Source of the DNA: Podaxis mareebaensis
Taxonomy: Eukaryota > Basidiomycota > Agaricomycetes > Agaricales > Agaricaceae
DNA length: 64,000 bases
Assembly (NCBI GenBank): GCA_018524725.1
Contig: JAEUWP010000207.1
Span: 605,630-669,629, forward strand
Reading direction: 5' to 3'
The notes under the pieces: generated by a model
Databases searched by the model: none
What the model was told of the DNA's origin: nothing
What the model saw: only the letters and a program-made list of their open reading frames with translations
Program-made: the position numbers and the translations under genes
Shown: positions 49,520-60,119 of the stretch, one piece after another
Layout: every line of letters starts with the position of its first letter
How positions within the stretch are numbered: the first letter of the stretch is position 1

Positions 49520-51579
49520 TTAAGGTAGTGTAGTTACAGCAGAGGCATCCTGTCGGGCAATGACACCTAGTCTGAATGGTCTAGACTCGTCAGGCGAATC
49601 TGATGAAGAAATATAGTGTTGGGGTGGCGAAAGCGGGGAACAAGGGGTCAGATCGAATCCTTGCTGGATAGATGATAATAGTGCGGAAATTGGTGTTTTA
49701 CACGATAGGTTGGTATTGAAAACCTGGCCATCAAGTGTTGCAGGGGTTGTAACTGCGTTTGAGTTTAGCAATGATGCTGACCGACAAGATGAACCAACGG
49801 TTGACTCACCAAAGCCCTCGTTGCTATTCACTCTCTGTGAAGACGGTGTATTGCTCGCTTCGCCAGGAACCGCTTCGGGTCGAATGATGCTGCCATCTTT
49901 TTCGCTAGGTGGGTCTCCATTCCCTGGTTTGAATCCCGGTTCCCTGGTTGATGGGGGTTCAGGAGATGCAGGAAGGGGGACTGACGCAGGTGTAATTGGC
50001 CGCATGCCTCTGATCGATCCAGTTGTAACTCCCTCCTGTGTCCTCGAGCTTTTTGGAAGACGGCTCGTGCTAACAGTGGAATCTGAACCAGCCGATGGTT
50101 TCGCCTTGCGAATATCCAGCCCCTGGACCGGCTTTGGGAGAGGCCGGACAACAGGGGGCTTAACCCGGGCCATTTGGGATAGCGTCGGTCGGGTCAGATC
50201 CCTTTGTCCTGAAGTTGCACGACCAGGACCAAGCATCATGTTGCCCTTGGTGGGTGGTTGCTTGCTGAGTGGGGGTTGTCTTGTCAAATTCACTGGTCTG
50301 GAAGTTGAGGGATGAGCAAGCGACGCAGTTGACACGGTTGTCCTTGTATGAGAAGGTTTTTCGGATCTTGCTGGGGCCGCGCCTCCATGGGATACCAGCT
50401 TGGCACTCTTCCCATCTGAGGGATGGACTTGGCCTTCAGAAGCCGGTGCGGATTGTTTGATCACTCTTTGTGGACCAGTTGCATTTACCGTGGGTCTAAA
50501 GGGGCGAGTGGCGACAGCAGGGGGTTTTCCCTGACTGGACCCTCCCAGTGCAGGTGCCTCCCCACGCTTGGTTGCAACCTGAATAGATCGCAGCGGCGGT
50601 CCAGACCGCAAAGTGCTGGGTTTCGGGTTGATGGACAACTTTACTGAATGGTCTAGCCCAGGATCAACGTCTGACCTAGACTTGGTTGGCTGAGAAGGAA
50701 TGGCCTTGATTGGGGGATTAATTCTGGAATTTGTCGTACTAGTGGTCCCGCTCTGAGCCTGGACATTTCCAAGTTGTAGGTATTTGCGTATCGTAGGAGT
50801 CAGAGGGGCAGCGAAACTGGCCGAGTCAGCGCAAGACATTTACTATGCAACCGGGATACCCACCTGTTCACTCTGTGAGGAAGCAACACCTTGTAGCTCT
50901 GAAAGATATCCTTTCCAACCCTCCGTATATCAGCGTTCGCATCGCGGACGGCATTTCGAATTATATTTTCAACGTCACGGGAGTGTGTATCCTTCTCCAA
51001 ATCGGGTGGATTGAAGCACTTGAGGCAAGAAAGCGTCCCCTCGGCGACCACAAGTCTGATTGTAGGCGATTTGTCCTTGACGAAATGTGCCAAATGCGAG
51101 AGAATTCCTGGAAGCTGGGTTGCTTCAATAATCGTCAGGATGCAGGTTTTAGCCCTGGAAACAACAACTTTGTTCGTTCGACCGCAAAGTAAGATGAGAC
51201 CTGGCAGGAACAAAGGCAAGAGGGGTTCAAAACTCGCGTTAAGGCTGGACGCTAGTGCGCTCAGAACATCCAGAGCCGCCCCAGACAAGCGGGTACGCTC
51301 TGAATTCATTGCGCTCGTGATGCTCCGATGAACAGAGCGGATGGATGCGGTGAGCTCTGATGTGTGCTCGTACATGCCGGACCGACATAGCTTTTCCAGC
51401 TTCTCCAGGCTGCCGAAAATCCGCTCCCATGACTCCTCTGTCTCTGGTAACGAAAGGTGAGACTTGAGTTTCTCGAACGACTGCACAAACCCCGGCAGAG
51501 TTAACAGTTCCTGAAGAACGAGGAAGGTTATGAGTATATTTGTTAAAGAGGTATAAACACTCACATTCTTGGGATCCAT
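49520..51579 (-). CDS. Small CLASP-like TOG-domain protein
   Basis: Three exons (51565-51579, 50864-51510, 49520-50816) give 652 aa. Residues ~10-225 form one CLASP_N/TOG array: ESWERIFGSLEKLEKLCRSG, RSVHRSITSAMNSERTRLSG, LILLCGRTNKVVVSRAKTCI, FVKDKSPTIRLVVAEGTLSC, VRDANADIRRVGKDIFQSYK. The remaining ~430 residues are Ser/Pro/Lys-rich and disordered, suitable for microtubule lattice binding. CLASP/Stu1/Peg1 proteins stabilise spindle microtubules but are usually over 1000 aa with two or more TOGs. The start is in a 15-nt exon (MDPKN); an upstream open stretch without ATG was not used. Confidence 0.78.
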
Positions 51580-52369
51580 GGAAGGGCTTTTGTGAAGAAA
51601 CCATGCAGCGAAAGTAATGTGATCATATACACTGCAATCAACCTTCAACACGCGACCTTAGTGACACGTGACCGCGCAATCGCGAAATGTACGCACCAAA
51701 TCGGGCCTGGTGTGTCAGCAAGCTTAAGGAGGGTCCAGCTGAGCCCTGGGTGACTAGTCTTGACATAACTATCCTGGCATGTAGGTCCAGCTTTGTCTGG
51801 GCGAGCACTCAGGGAAGCCATGATACTACTGGGAAGGTTGGGCTGAGGCTCATGTTAGCATGCCAGACTGCAGAGAGAGGAGCCACTAGAGTAGACAGGA
51901 TCCTCACTCTGTGGAATCATAGTATCTCACCTCTGGGACTTGCACTGGACAGCAAATGTGGCTAAGGGAGGTAGTGCAATATATGGTGGCCAAACTGATC
52001 TGTAATCAGTGGTGAGCAGCCAATAGCAAAACTGGCCAAGTGAATGCCAATTGGCTAGCAAATTGTAATGGCTAGCCATCAGAGCCAATGGCTCAATGGC
52101 TTGGTGAGGACCATAGGAACTTTGATGACATCACCCAACCATATTATGTAAACACAGACATTTCTATGCACTATCTGAACATGGGTATCATTTCACTGGG
52201 ATGGACAGCTGTGAGATCACTTGAGAACAATGAGATATGATAGGAATATGATATCATGGTTAGTGTGCAATGGGACATGAGATGTATAGTAAATGGGAGC
52301 AGACAGATGATAGATATCACCTCAATCCCAATCATGAAATCAAAAAAACAAGGCAGTAAAGGATGATAC
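51580..52369. repeat. Non-genic boundary of the repeat island with clustered GCCA/TGGC motifs
   Basis: No gene is supported. From about 52010 to 52115, GCCA and its complement TGGC recur many times, including the palindromes gccaattggc and tggctagcca. Dense short subterminal repeats of this kind are usual next to the ends of hAT-type DNA transposons. CpG becomes rare from about 51960 onwards. Confidence 0.4.
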
Positions 52370-53382
52370 CATGCCCACTACACTCCACACCCAAAGAAAG
52401 GAAAGGAGGAGTTCAGAGCAGAATGGGCCCTTAAAGGCAGGAGGTTCAAGGTCTATTGCAATTACTGCTGGCCAGAACACATTAGGCAGATCCACCAGCA
52501 ATGTGCTGATGGGACCCTTGATACAACTATCCCCACTGAGGAGGCTGCACTCAATGCTTGGTGTATGTCAAATATATCACCTTTCTTATAAAATCATTAA
52601 TACCTTGGTACTAGTGTGGCAACAACAAGCAGGCAGGCATGATTCAATAGGATGGCACTCCTCTGCACAAACAACAATGTTGTTTCACCTTGCTAGCTGT
52701 CTGAACTTCCATGATACATTGGTAAAGGACCAAGTGCTAGCCAAACACAGGGCCCATGTCAAGTCAGGTACACCTCAGAAGACACAACATACAGCTATAA
52801 CCCAACATGTTGAGTTATCTTATCATCAAATTTGATGCTTGCTAATAATTCAGTCAGGCTGCTGCTCCCCAGTTGCTCTTGGCTCCTGCTGCAGGTCCAA
52901 GCTCTAGTAATGCTGGCTGACACTCCCTAAGCCTGCTATTCCCAGCAAGCAACAGTGTGGTTTCCTCACCATGGCTTGTTGGAGCAGCAGAATCAATTGG
53001 AACAAGTCTATGTGATTCAGCTGAACCTGTGCCATTTAATTTGGCCTCCATTCCAACCATATATCCTTCTGACTCAGCATCAAATGCCTCAAGGTCATCA
53101 GCTCCATCATGTCCAGCATCTGTAGTGTCCCATCAAAGTATCATTTATGGTGTGCCACCATCACTATCACAACTGCCAATAATCAACATCTGGAATCCTG
53201 ACTGCCAGTGGGACTTTGAAACTCATATTGGCCATATAACAGCATCAGCTCAGCTTCCTTTCACATGGGTTCACAATTCAGAAGTGATTGCTCTCTTTAA
53301 TCTTCTGGCACCATCAGCAGTCATGCCTTCTCACTTTACACTTGCACATCAAATTATGCTACACCTTGCATGTAAGTTCTGA
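52370..53382 (+). pseudogene. Degenerate hAT-like DNA transposase fragment
   Basis: Two readable pieces in different frames. About 52390-52570 gives KGKEEFRAEWALKGRRFKVY and CNYCWPEHIRQIHQQCADGT, a BED-finger-like Cys-x2-Cys-x4-His unit. 52957-53382 gives PIINIWNPDCQWDFETHIGH, then TASAQLPFTWVHNSEVIALF and LLAPSAVMPSHFTLAHQIML, resembling the conserved N-terminal segment of fungal hAT transposases (PFxxVENPxFxxLxxLxP...PSRxTL). No catalytic core is found; the sequence stops in repeat DNA. The region is almost free of CpG. Confidence 0.5.
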
Positions 53383-53578
53383 GAGGCATCCATTGTCTCT
53401 ACATCTGGGGGATATGCTACTCTCCAAGCTAATGGATGGACAGTGATATGCTCCAAACAGAAACATGGGTGAAATGATACAATTTTTGTCAATATAGTTA
53501 TGAAAATAACATGGCTACAGAGACAGAACATCTCCAGCCACTGAATTAGGACAAAAGTCTTAAGAAAGACAAAAGTTG

Positions 53579-54402
53579 TTATGAACATGCCTGGTGCCTC
53601 CCACTGCAATGTAATCTATTACACTCTAGTCCATGAACTAGGACTTCCCAACACCTCCCACTACACCACTCAAGATACTGGCATACCAGCCAAAGACCCA
53701 GCTCATTATTGCAACAAGGCTTTTGCCAACTGTTGCCTTCCTGGCCATGCATTGCTATTCTCAGAAGACTGGCCAATGCCTGGACCAATATTCTATTCCA
53801 CTGATTGAATGATGACAGAGATACTATGCATTGCTTGGGAAAATGCTCCCTTCACCCACATCTTTGATCCTAATGGGCTATACATTCAAATTATCCACAA
53901 CAACTTCAACTCCACCTGGGCCCACAGTTGGAAGATGATCCCTTATGCAGGAGAACCTATTGTCTTCCTCCACCCCTACATGATGTATCCACCTGAGGTT
54001 GTCCCACACATTATCAAATATGAAGTTGCCCATGGACTTTACTTCTGGGAAGTAGAAGTCTATCACATTGACCCTAACTCTGATGATCCTCCAGCCATCC
54101 CTCCCCATTGCACACAGCTTCCACCCCTCTATAGTATTGACTCCAATGTCCTGGGCATCAATGAATCAAACCCTGAACAACCTGCTGTGGATCCCTCACC
54201 ATATCTGCCTCCCTATGTCACTGCAGACATCTCCTTGTCATCATCATCATCCTCCTCACTGTACCACAGCCCAATGCATGAGTCAGACTCTTCTGACTCA
54301 CCTCTCTTGGGAAACTTCACTGTCCCCAGCTCTGCCTTGTCTCCTGACTCATATTCTTCCAATTCTGCCAATGGACATCTTCATCCCAATATGGACTTGT
54401 AA
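53579..54402 (+). pseudogene. Older copy (A) of the element's downstream ORF, C-terminal part
   Basis: Open from 53581 with one TGA at 53806-53808. It reads LVHELGLPNTSHYTTQDTGI, FAPFTHIF-type core WENAPFTHIFDPNGLYIQII, SWKMIPYAGEPIVFLHPYMM and a Ser-rich tail ending HLHPNMDL. It aligns without large gaps to the minus-strand copy at 57779-58630. It starts abruptly, so the 5' part is lost. It contains no CpG that I can find, whereas copy B has many; most differences are C-to-T or G-to-A. Its stop codon runs into an LTR exactly as in copy B. Function unknown. Confidence 0.75.
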
Positions 54403-54626
54403 TATTCCTAGTAAACAGTTCATGATCAGTGTGGTAGTAAATGTTCTATTAGTCATATTCTTGACTTATAGATGTTTGACCTCTTAAGTGTGCTTAACTG
54501 GACACTTGCCTTGCCACCTTCTTATCATGATCCTTCTTGCTAGATCCTAGTGCCTCTGTGAACCATCTAGTGAGATAGCCACCCCCTAGCTTAAGCATAG
54601 GTGACTGGTGATAAGGACCATCCTAA
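54398..54626 (+). repeat. Partial LTR (copy A)
   Basis: Begins TGTAATATTCC at the end of the downstream ORF. Bases from ttcatgatcagtgtggtagt (54419) to ataaggaccatcctaa match the LTR at 57235-57783 read on the minus strand, but about 320 bp present in that LTR after the first ~20 bases are missing here. The match ends near 54626; further sequence (tattatataagaagc) is not in the younger LTR. Confidence 0.65.
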
Positions 54627-55198
54627 TATTATATAAGAAGCTTCCCTCAGTGACCCTTGTGTCTGTTGTAAGCAACTAGAAGATGCACAATATCTCTAGG
54701 GTGTAATGGGCCCTAATCCCATCATGGACCTAGCCAACACTAGCCTAGATCTGCAAGTAGACTGCAAATCTATGACAGGAGATACACCTAAATACAGTGA
54801 TCAAGGATAGCAACCTAGATCCTAAAGGCCCACAGATTGGAGAGAGGAAACCACTCTGTCTAAAGCAATTTAGACAGATTGTAGGAACCTTGGTGAACCC
54901 AGAAAACAACTGCAACCTACTCTGGACTGATAACAAAGGGCAGAGCCAATCCTTGAATGCCTGGATAACTGGCCATTATCTTGGACAACAAGTAAAGGAG
55001 AAAAGCACCCACATCAAGCACTAGACTGGCTGTGGGAGACAATAGCCATGCCATGGAATAACTCTAAGCCATGTACAAAGAAGGAGTATCTGATTGAAGG
55101 GTAACCAGAAAGGAAAGATAGACCCCTAGTGCAACTGTGGATTTTGCATACTACAGAAATTGTCCACCATCCAGAAGCACAACTGGATTTGAGAAAGT
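54627..55198. repeat. Decayed repeat DNA
   Basis: CpG-poor sequence following the LTR fragment. A short open stretch (54797-55024) encodes KPLCLKQFRQIVGTLVNPEN and LNAWITGHYLGQQVKEK, of unknown affinity, possibly gag debris. No intact gene. Confidence 0.35.
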
Positions 55199-57234
55199 GT
55201 AAGGGCTAGGCCCTTACTGTCATATTATTTCTTGTTCCGTTGTCATCTTGAGCCACTCTTTTGATAATTAATTATTTACATTCTTGTTTGTCTTCAACCT
55301 TGATGGATTACTCAATCCATCAAAATTACATTTCTTATAATCTCATCATCAGCTGTCATTAGGACAGCTGATCTTATACCACACATCTAAGTACACCCAA
55401 TATATCAGGCTTATAGTACTTTGGTGTGAATGTAAGGTCAAGAGCTCTAAGTAAGCCCCTGCAGGCTTACACTTTTTTACTATACCCCATACTTGGGTAC
55501 ATACTAAGTGAAACTATTAAACACAACTATTGTGCTTAAAGCTTAAAGCAAAAACTCTCTTGTCATCATCCATTCAAATGGCCTTACAGCAAAATCATCC
55601 CCCTGGACACTATGACATGTCCAAAGACATGCAACTGCAATTTGACACAATGACATGTGATGCAAGTGCACAAGACATGCACACACCACCTACACCCCAT
55701 CCCCATCCATCCCCTCACCACACAATGAACTGACCCCACCAGTCCCTATCACCATCCCTCCCATGGACACGTCAACTCATGACTTGTCCACTACTGGTGA
55801 GGAAGCTCTAGAGGAGCTTTCTCTTTTCCCCAAACTCGAACCAAGACATCCCCATGCAGCATGCCCTGAGTCACCAAGCACAACACACTGATCCAATGGT
55901 TCACACTCTGAACCATTGACACTGGAATTCTTGCCCCCTGCTCTCAACAATGTGGTCTCCTTAGAAGACCAAGTCAATTCTGTATTCACAGACTATGGTG
56001 TTATTAAATGCCAATGCCAACACCAAATGTTGGTATATGCTGAAATAATCATAGTGGAATCATACTGGGAAACTGACTCACCAATAGAAGTCAGCTCTAA
56101 CTGATTCCACACTACTTATATCAAAGCTTTGACAAAGCTTTGCATGGCCTACCAAAAGGCCTGGGCCACAAAGGTCAAACAAACTGACCTTATGCCCATG
56201 CACAGTGTGTACAAAATACAACCCACACAACCATACCTTGAGCACATCCTTGACTCCACTAATGATGGGATCACCTTTGATCCCCTCAACACAAAAATTG
56301 ATGAAGTGATCAAGAGGGCCAAACAACACCCAGTACAAGAGCACCATTGTCAAAATGACAATGATGGACTGCCAGCAACCCCTCAATTACACCCACACCA
56401 TCCATCTCCCTCATTGACCACATTATTGAATACTGCCCAAGCTGTGGCACATTTACATATGCCCAGGCAACCAGGGGAAACAGATCAAGCTTACAATGAG
56501 TGCCTCAGTGTGCAACAATGACATGCACAAGGGTACAGCCTAAGGGCTGCACACTTCACCATTGAAGGGTCCACTGTCACAGATGGTGAGACAATCCCAG
56601 GGAACAATACCTTTGTGAACCAATTGCAATGCCATGTCCCAACCACTGGGGCATCACAAACCTGACTGCTGCCTTCCCTGTTAATGCAACCTGACCCCTG
56701 GGGTCAGATCACTAACCTCAACCTACATTGGTTGCCTTGACTGCCTCCTATCCCTTCTCCCAAAGGGAAAGGACTGTTGGGTGTACCATTGCCAAGAACA
56801 GTGGTGTAGGGTAGTAACTACCCTGCAATGAATACTGAGATCATGAGATCACCATTGGCCAAACCCATGGCCAGTGGAAAGTCCCCAGTGGCTTCAACAT
56901 CAAATGTTAAAGCTGAACTACCTTCCACCACTAGCATTCCTATGAATGCTGGTTCATTCCAAGCCTTGAGCACTCCATTCATATTGCCTACAGCTAAACA
57001 AACCCCTCATGCTGATAAATGGAGTGACTGGGTTGCTCTACAACAGATGTGAAACAAAGACATCCATACTCATGGGTTGTCTCTAATAGATGACCAATAT
57101 GTCAGGTTCAATGGACATATACCCATTGAAGCCACCATGTCAGAACACAAGGAGCAGAAGGCAGCCATTCATGTGTTCTTTGGAGGCCCTCTCAAGACAC
57201 CTCAAATGGTTAATACCTGCAAAACAGTCAGGAT
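55199..57234 (+). repeat. Decayed LTR-element-like sequence with gag-like fragments
   Basis: From TGTAAGGGCTAGGCCC (55199) an AT-rich, LTR-like stretch runs to about 55565 and is followed by a broken reading region: 55578 MALQQNHPPGHYDMSKDMQL, 56129-56521 LCMAYQKAWATKVKQTDLMP with AHLHMPRQPGETDQAYNECL, and 57082-57225 DDQYVRFNGHIPIEATMSEH. A short gag/capsid-like origin is a guess. CpG is very rare throughout, and the sequence ends sharply at the younger element at 57235. Confidence 0.4.
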
Positions 57235-57783
57235 GTGTTAGGTTGGTCCTTATCACTGGTCGCCTAAGCTTTGCTAGGGGGCAGCTATCTCACTAGATGG
57301 TTCGCAGAGGCACTAGGATCTAGCAAGAAGGATCATGGTAAGTAGGTGGCAAGGCAAGTGTCCAATTAAGCACACTCAGAGGTCGAACTTCTATCAGTTG
57401 AGGATATGACCAATAGAGAGTTTACTACCACACTGATCATGAACTAATGTCAATTAGAAGTTAAAGATGAACAATAACTTGAGATTTGAGAATATAGGAA
57501 GCTTGCGCTTCCAGTACATGGGCAGCTATTTAAGCTTTACTTCTGATGTCCTAAGAAGGTAACTATGATGAAGTAATGCTTTGAGTCCAAGAGTCAATAG
57601 AAGCGAAGCTATGGAGTGGAGCAAAACAAGAATAGAAACTAAGACACAAATAGAGACTAGACGAGAAAGGAAACTAACTAAGTAAGGAAACTGTTTGAGA
57701 CAGGGTTCAGGCGAGATACAGGAATACAAGGCAAAGCATCTGTAGCAAGATAGAAAGGAAACTATTTTACGAGTTATATTACA
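57235..57783 (-). repeat. 3' LTR of the chromovirus (copy B)
   Basis: 549 bp. In element sense it starts TGTAATATAACTCG and ends GACCAACCTAACA, giving TGT...ACA termini. The first bases overlap the last codon and stop of the downstream ORF. The left edge coincides with the jump from CpG-poor to CpG-normal DNA at about 57234. Confidence 0.7.
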
Positions 57784-60110
57784 AGTCCATGTCTGGGTGA
57801 AGTTGTCCACTAGAGTCAGAGGAATAAGAATCGGGAGACAAGGCAGAACTGGGAATGGTGAAGTTCCTGACAAGGGGCGAGTCAGAGGAATCTGACTTGT
57901 GTATGATAAGCAAGCTGCAGTGAGGCAGTGATGATGACGATGATGACGAGGAAATGTCTGCAGTGACGTAGGGAGGTGGATAGGGAGGAGGATCCTCAGT
58001 AGGTTCAGAGTCATCGATGCCGGGGATGTTGGAGTCAACACTGCAAAGTGGAGGGAGCTGCGATCTGCAGGGAGGAATGGCTGGAGGTTCATCAGAGTTA
58101 GGATCAAGATGATAGACTTCTACTTCTCAAAAGTAGAGTCTGCGAGCAACTTCGTATTTGATGATATGTGGGACAACCTTGGGTGGATACATCATGTATG
58201 GATGAAGGAATACAATCGGCTCGCCAGCATAGGGGATCATCTTCCAACTGTGGGCCCCAGTGGAGTCGAAGTTATTGTGGATGGTCTGGATGTATAACCC
58301 ATCGGGATCGAAGATGTGAGTGAAGGGAGCATTCTCCCAAGCGATGCGGAGGATTTCAGTCATCATACAATCAGTCGAGTAGAATAATGGTCCTGGTGTT
58401 GGCCAGTCTTGTGAGAATAGAGATGTGTGGCTGGGAAGGTGACGATTGGCGAAGGCTTCATTGCAGTAGCATATGGGGTCTTCATCTGGCATACAGGTAT
58501 CCTGAGTGGTGTGGCAGGAGGTGTTGGGAAGTCCAAGTTCATGGACTAGGGCATTGTAGATGTGATTGTGACAAGGTGTACTAGGATGGCTCATAACACT
58601 ATCCCCTTTGTTATTAGTGAGTTCCATCTCACTATTATCTGAGACTGGTGTTGGGTGGGGAGTAGGTGGTCTACGATCTTCCACTTCCGACGTCAGAGAA
58701 GGGAGATTTGTGATGTCCATCAGCTGTATATGTTGGTTCCCATGTCTGTCCCGATGGATGAGGGAGTGAATGTGCATGGCAGCTCTGTCGAGTATCCCGT
58801 GTCGTTCTCTGATTGATGCAGGGGAGGCTGAAGGTATAGGAGTTGGGGTGCGTGGTCTGCCTACTTCTGGTGCTGATGATGTTGTCGGCAAGGGCGGAGA
58901 TGGTGGCATCGATGGATTGGTGCAGTTGTGCACTTGATGGACTTGGGCTTCTGGCACAGCGGGGAAGGTAGGGGGTTCCATTATAGTCCCTAGCTTGTAA
59001 AGATGATCTGGTGATGTTACTTCCTCAGTATCGATCAGTACGCAGATACCACTGGTGTTGATCAGTCCTTTGTGGAAAAGTGCATGAAGGGCGAAGTAGT
59101 GGAGGAGGTCAGGATGGGAGTGGGTGCCAAAGAGGAGTGATAGATTGGCTAGGAGTGTGGCAGTTGCCCAGATCGGGAATGTCTGCTAGGGAGTCAGGAT
59201 GTCGTTGTACTCTTTGATGCAGAGCCACATAGCGGCTTGCATCAGTAGATCATGACAGTAGAGCCTTGGTTTGCAATGAAAGGCTAGCATCTTGATAAGA
59301 TCTAACGCTTCCCTGAGTTGAAGGCAAGAGATGTGGACTTGGAGTTGGGGGAGTCCAGGAATGTAGGGCACAAGTCTCATGTAAAGTTGTATTAGGTTGT
59401 GGTTGTCGATCTGTTCATTGGGGAGATTGGGATAGTGGAGGATTTGAAAGAGAGCTAGTTCGGCTAAGTGCATTGAGTCATAGACTGACTTTATCAATGA
59501 GAAGTTTGGTGGTAGCACTTGAGCTCTCGATGTCGCTACATAGTTGAGGGGAGATGTTGTGGCCAATACAAGCAAGTCGGGCCGTCTCCATTGAGTTCAA
59601 AAGTCAAATGAGCATTCTAGCAGAATGCATGATAGTAGCAATAGTTTCCCTGTAGATGTTGCAGTTCTGAACCAAAAGTGGATTCCTTCGAAGAGCAGAG
59701 TCCTGGGTGATGGAGTTAACCCAGTCCAGAGACTCTCTGAGTCGAATGAGTTTGGAGTCAAGGTCAGATACTTCACTAGGGAGGGAAGGTAGTTCGATCG
59801 GGGATCCAGCATTGATTGGCCAGATGAATTATCTGGTTCCAATGCGGGTTGAGTAGGCTGGGAGCAGGTGGAGTGGGTGCGAGATGAGGAAGGGTGCGGC
59901 ATCCTGTGCAATCATGGTTGTCATGATATGTTGTATGGCAAGGTGTTCTGTGATGGCATTCAAGTGTTCTTGGAAGGTGGTGGGTGGTTCTGTGAGGGAC
60001 AGGATGCTGTTAGTGTTATGGCCAGTGCTTGTAGTAGAGTTGGGAGGTAATTGAGTATCTTGCTGAGCTTCAGTTTGAACGGGGGGTTGCTGGTTGTTGG
60101 TGGTCGACAT
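57779..60110 (-). pseudogene. Unknown downstream ORF of the chromovirus (copy B), broken
   Basis: About 775 codons between pol and the LTR. ATG at 60110, 9 nt after the pol stop; TAA stop at 57779-57781 in the LTR edge. Breaks: TAA 59829, TGA 59604, a frame change near 59490, TAG 59186, TGA 58127. Parts in order: polar N-terminus (MSTTNNQQPPVQTEAQ); a helical segment (SKLIRLRESLDWVNSITQDS, CNIYRETIATIMHSARMLI); a second helical segment (LREALDLIKMLAFHCKPRLY, LLMQAAMWLCIKEYNDIL, HPDLLHYFALHALFHKG); a Pro-rich linker; the block shared with copy A (WENAPFTHIFDPDGLYIQTI, MIPYAGEPIVFLHPYMMYPP); a Ser/Asp tail. I see no membrane span, signal peptide or known catalytic motif, so it is not env-like. 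Function unknown. Confidence 0.7.
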
Positions 60111-60119
60111 CTCCAGTGG

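Noticed and set aside
51960..57234. Ascomycete-type RIP (CpA-biased)
   Set aside because: The loss concerns CpG dinucleotides; I see no preferential CpA-to-TpA pattern by eye.
57526..58107. Separate minus-strand ORF starting MILTLMNLQPF
   Set aside because: It is out of frame with the conserved downstream ORF, which continues past TGA 58127 into a Ser-rich tail matching copy A.
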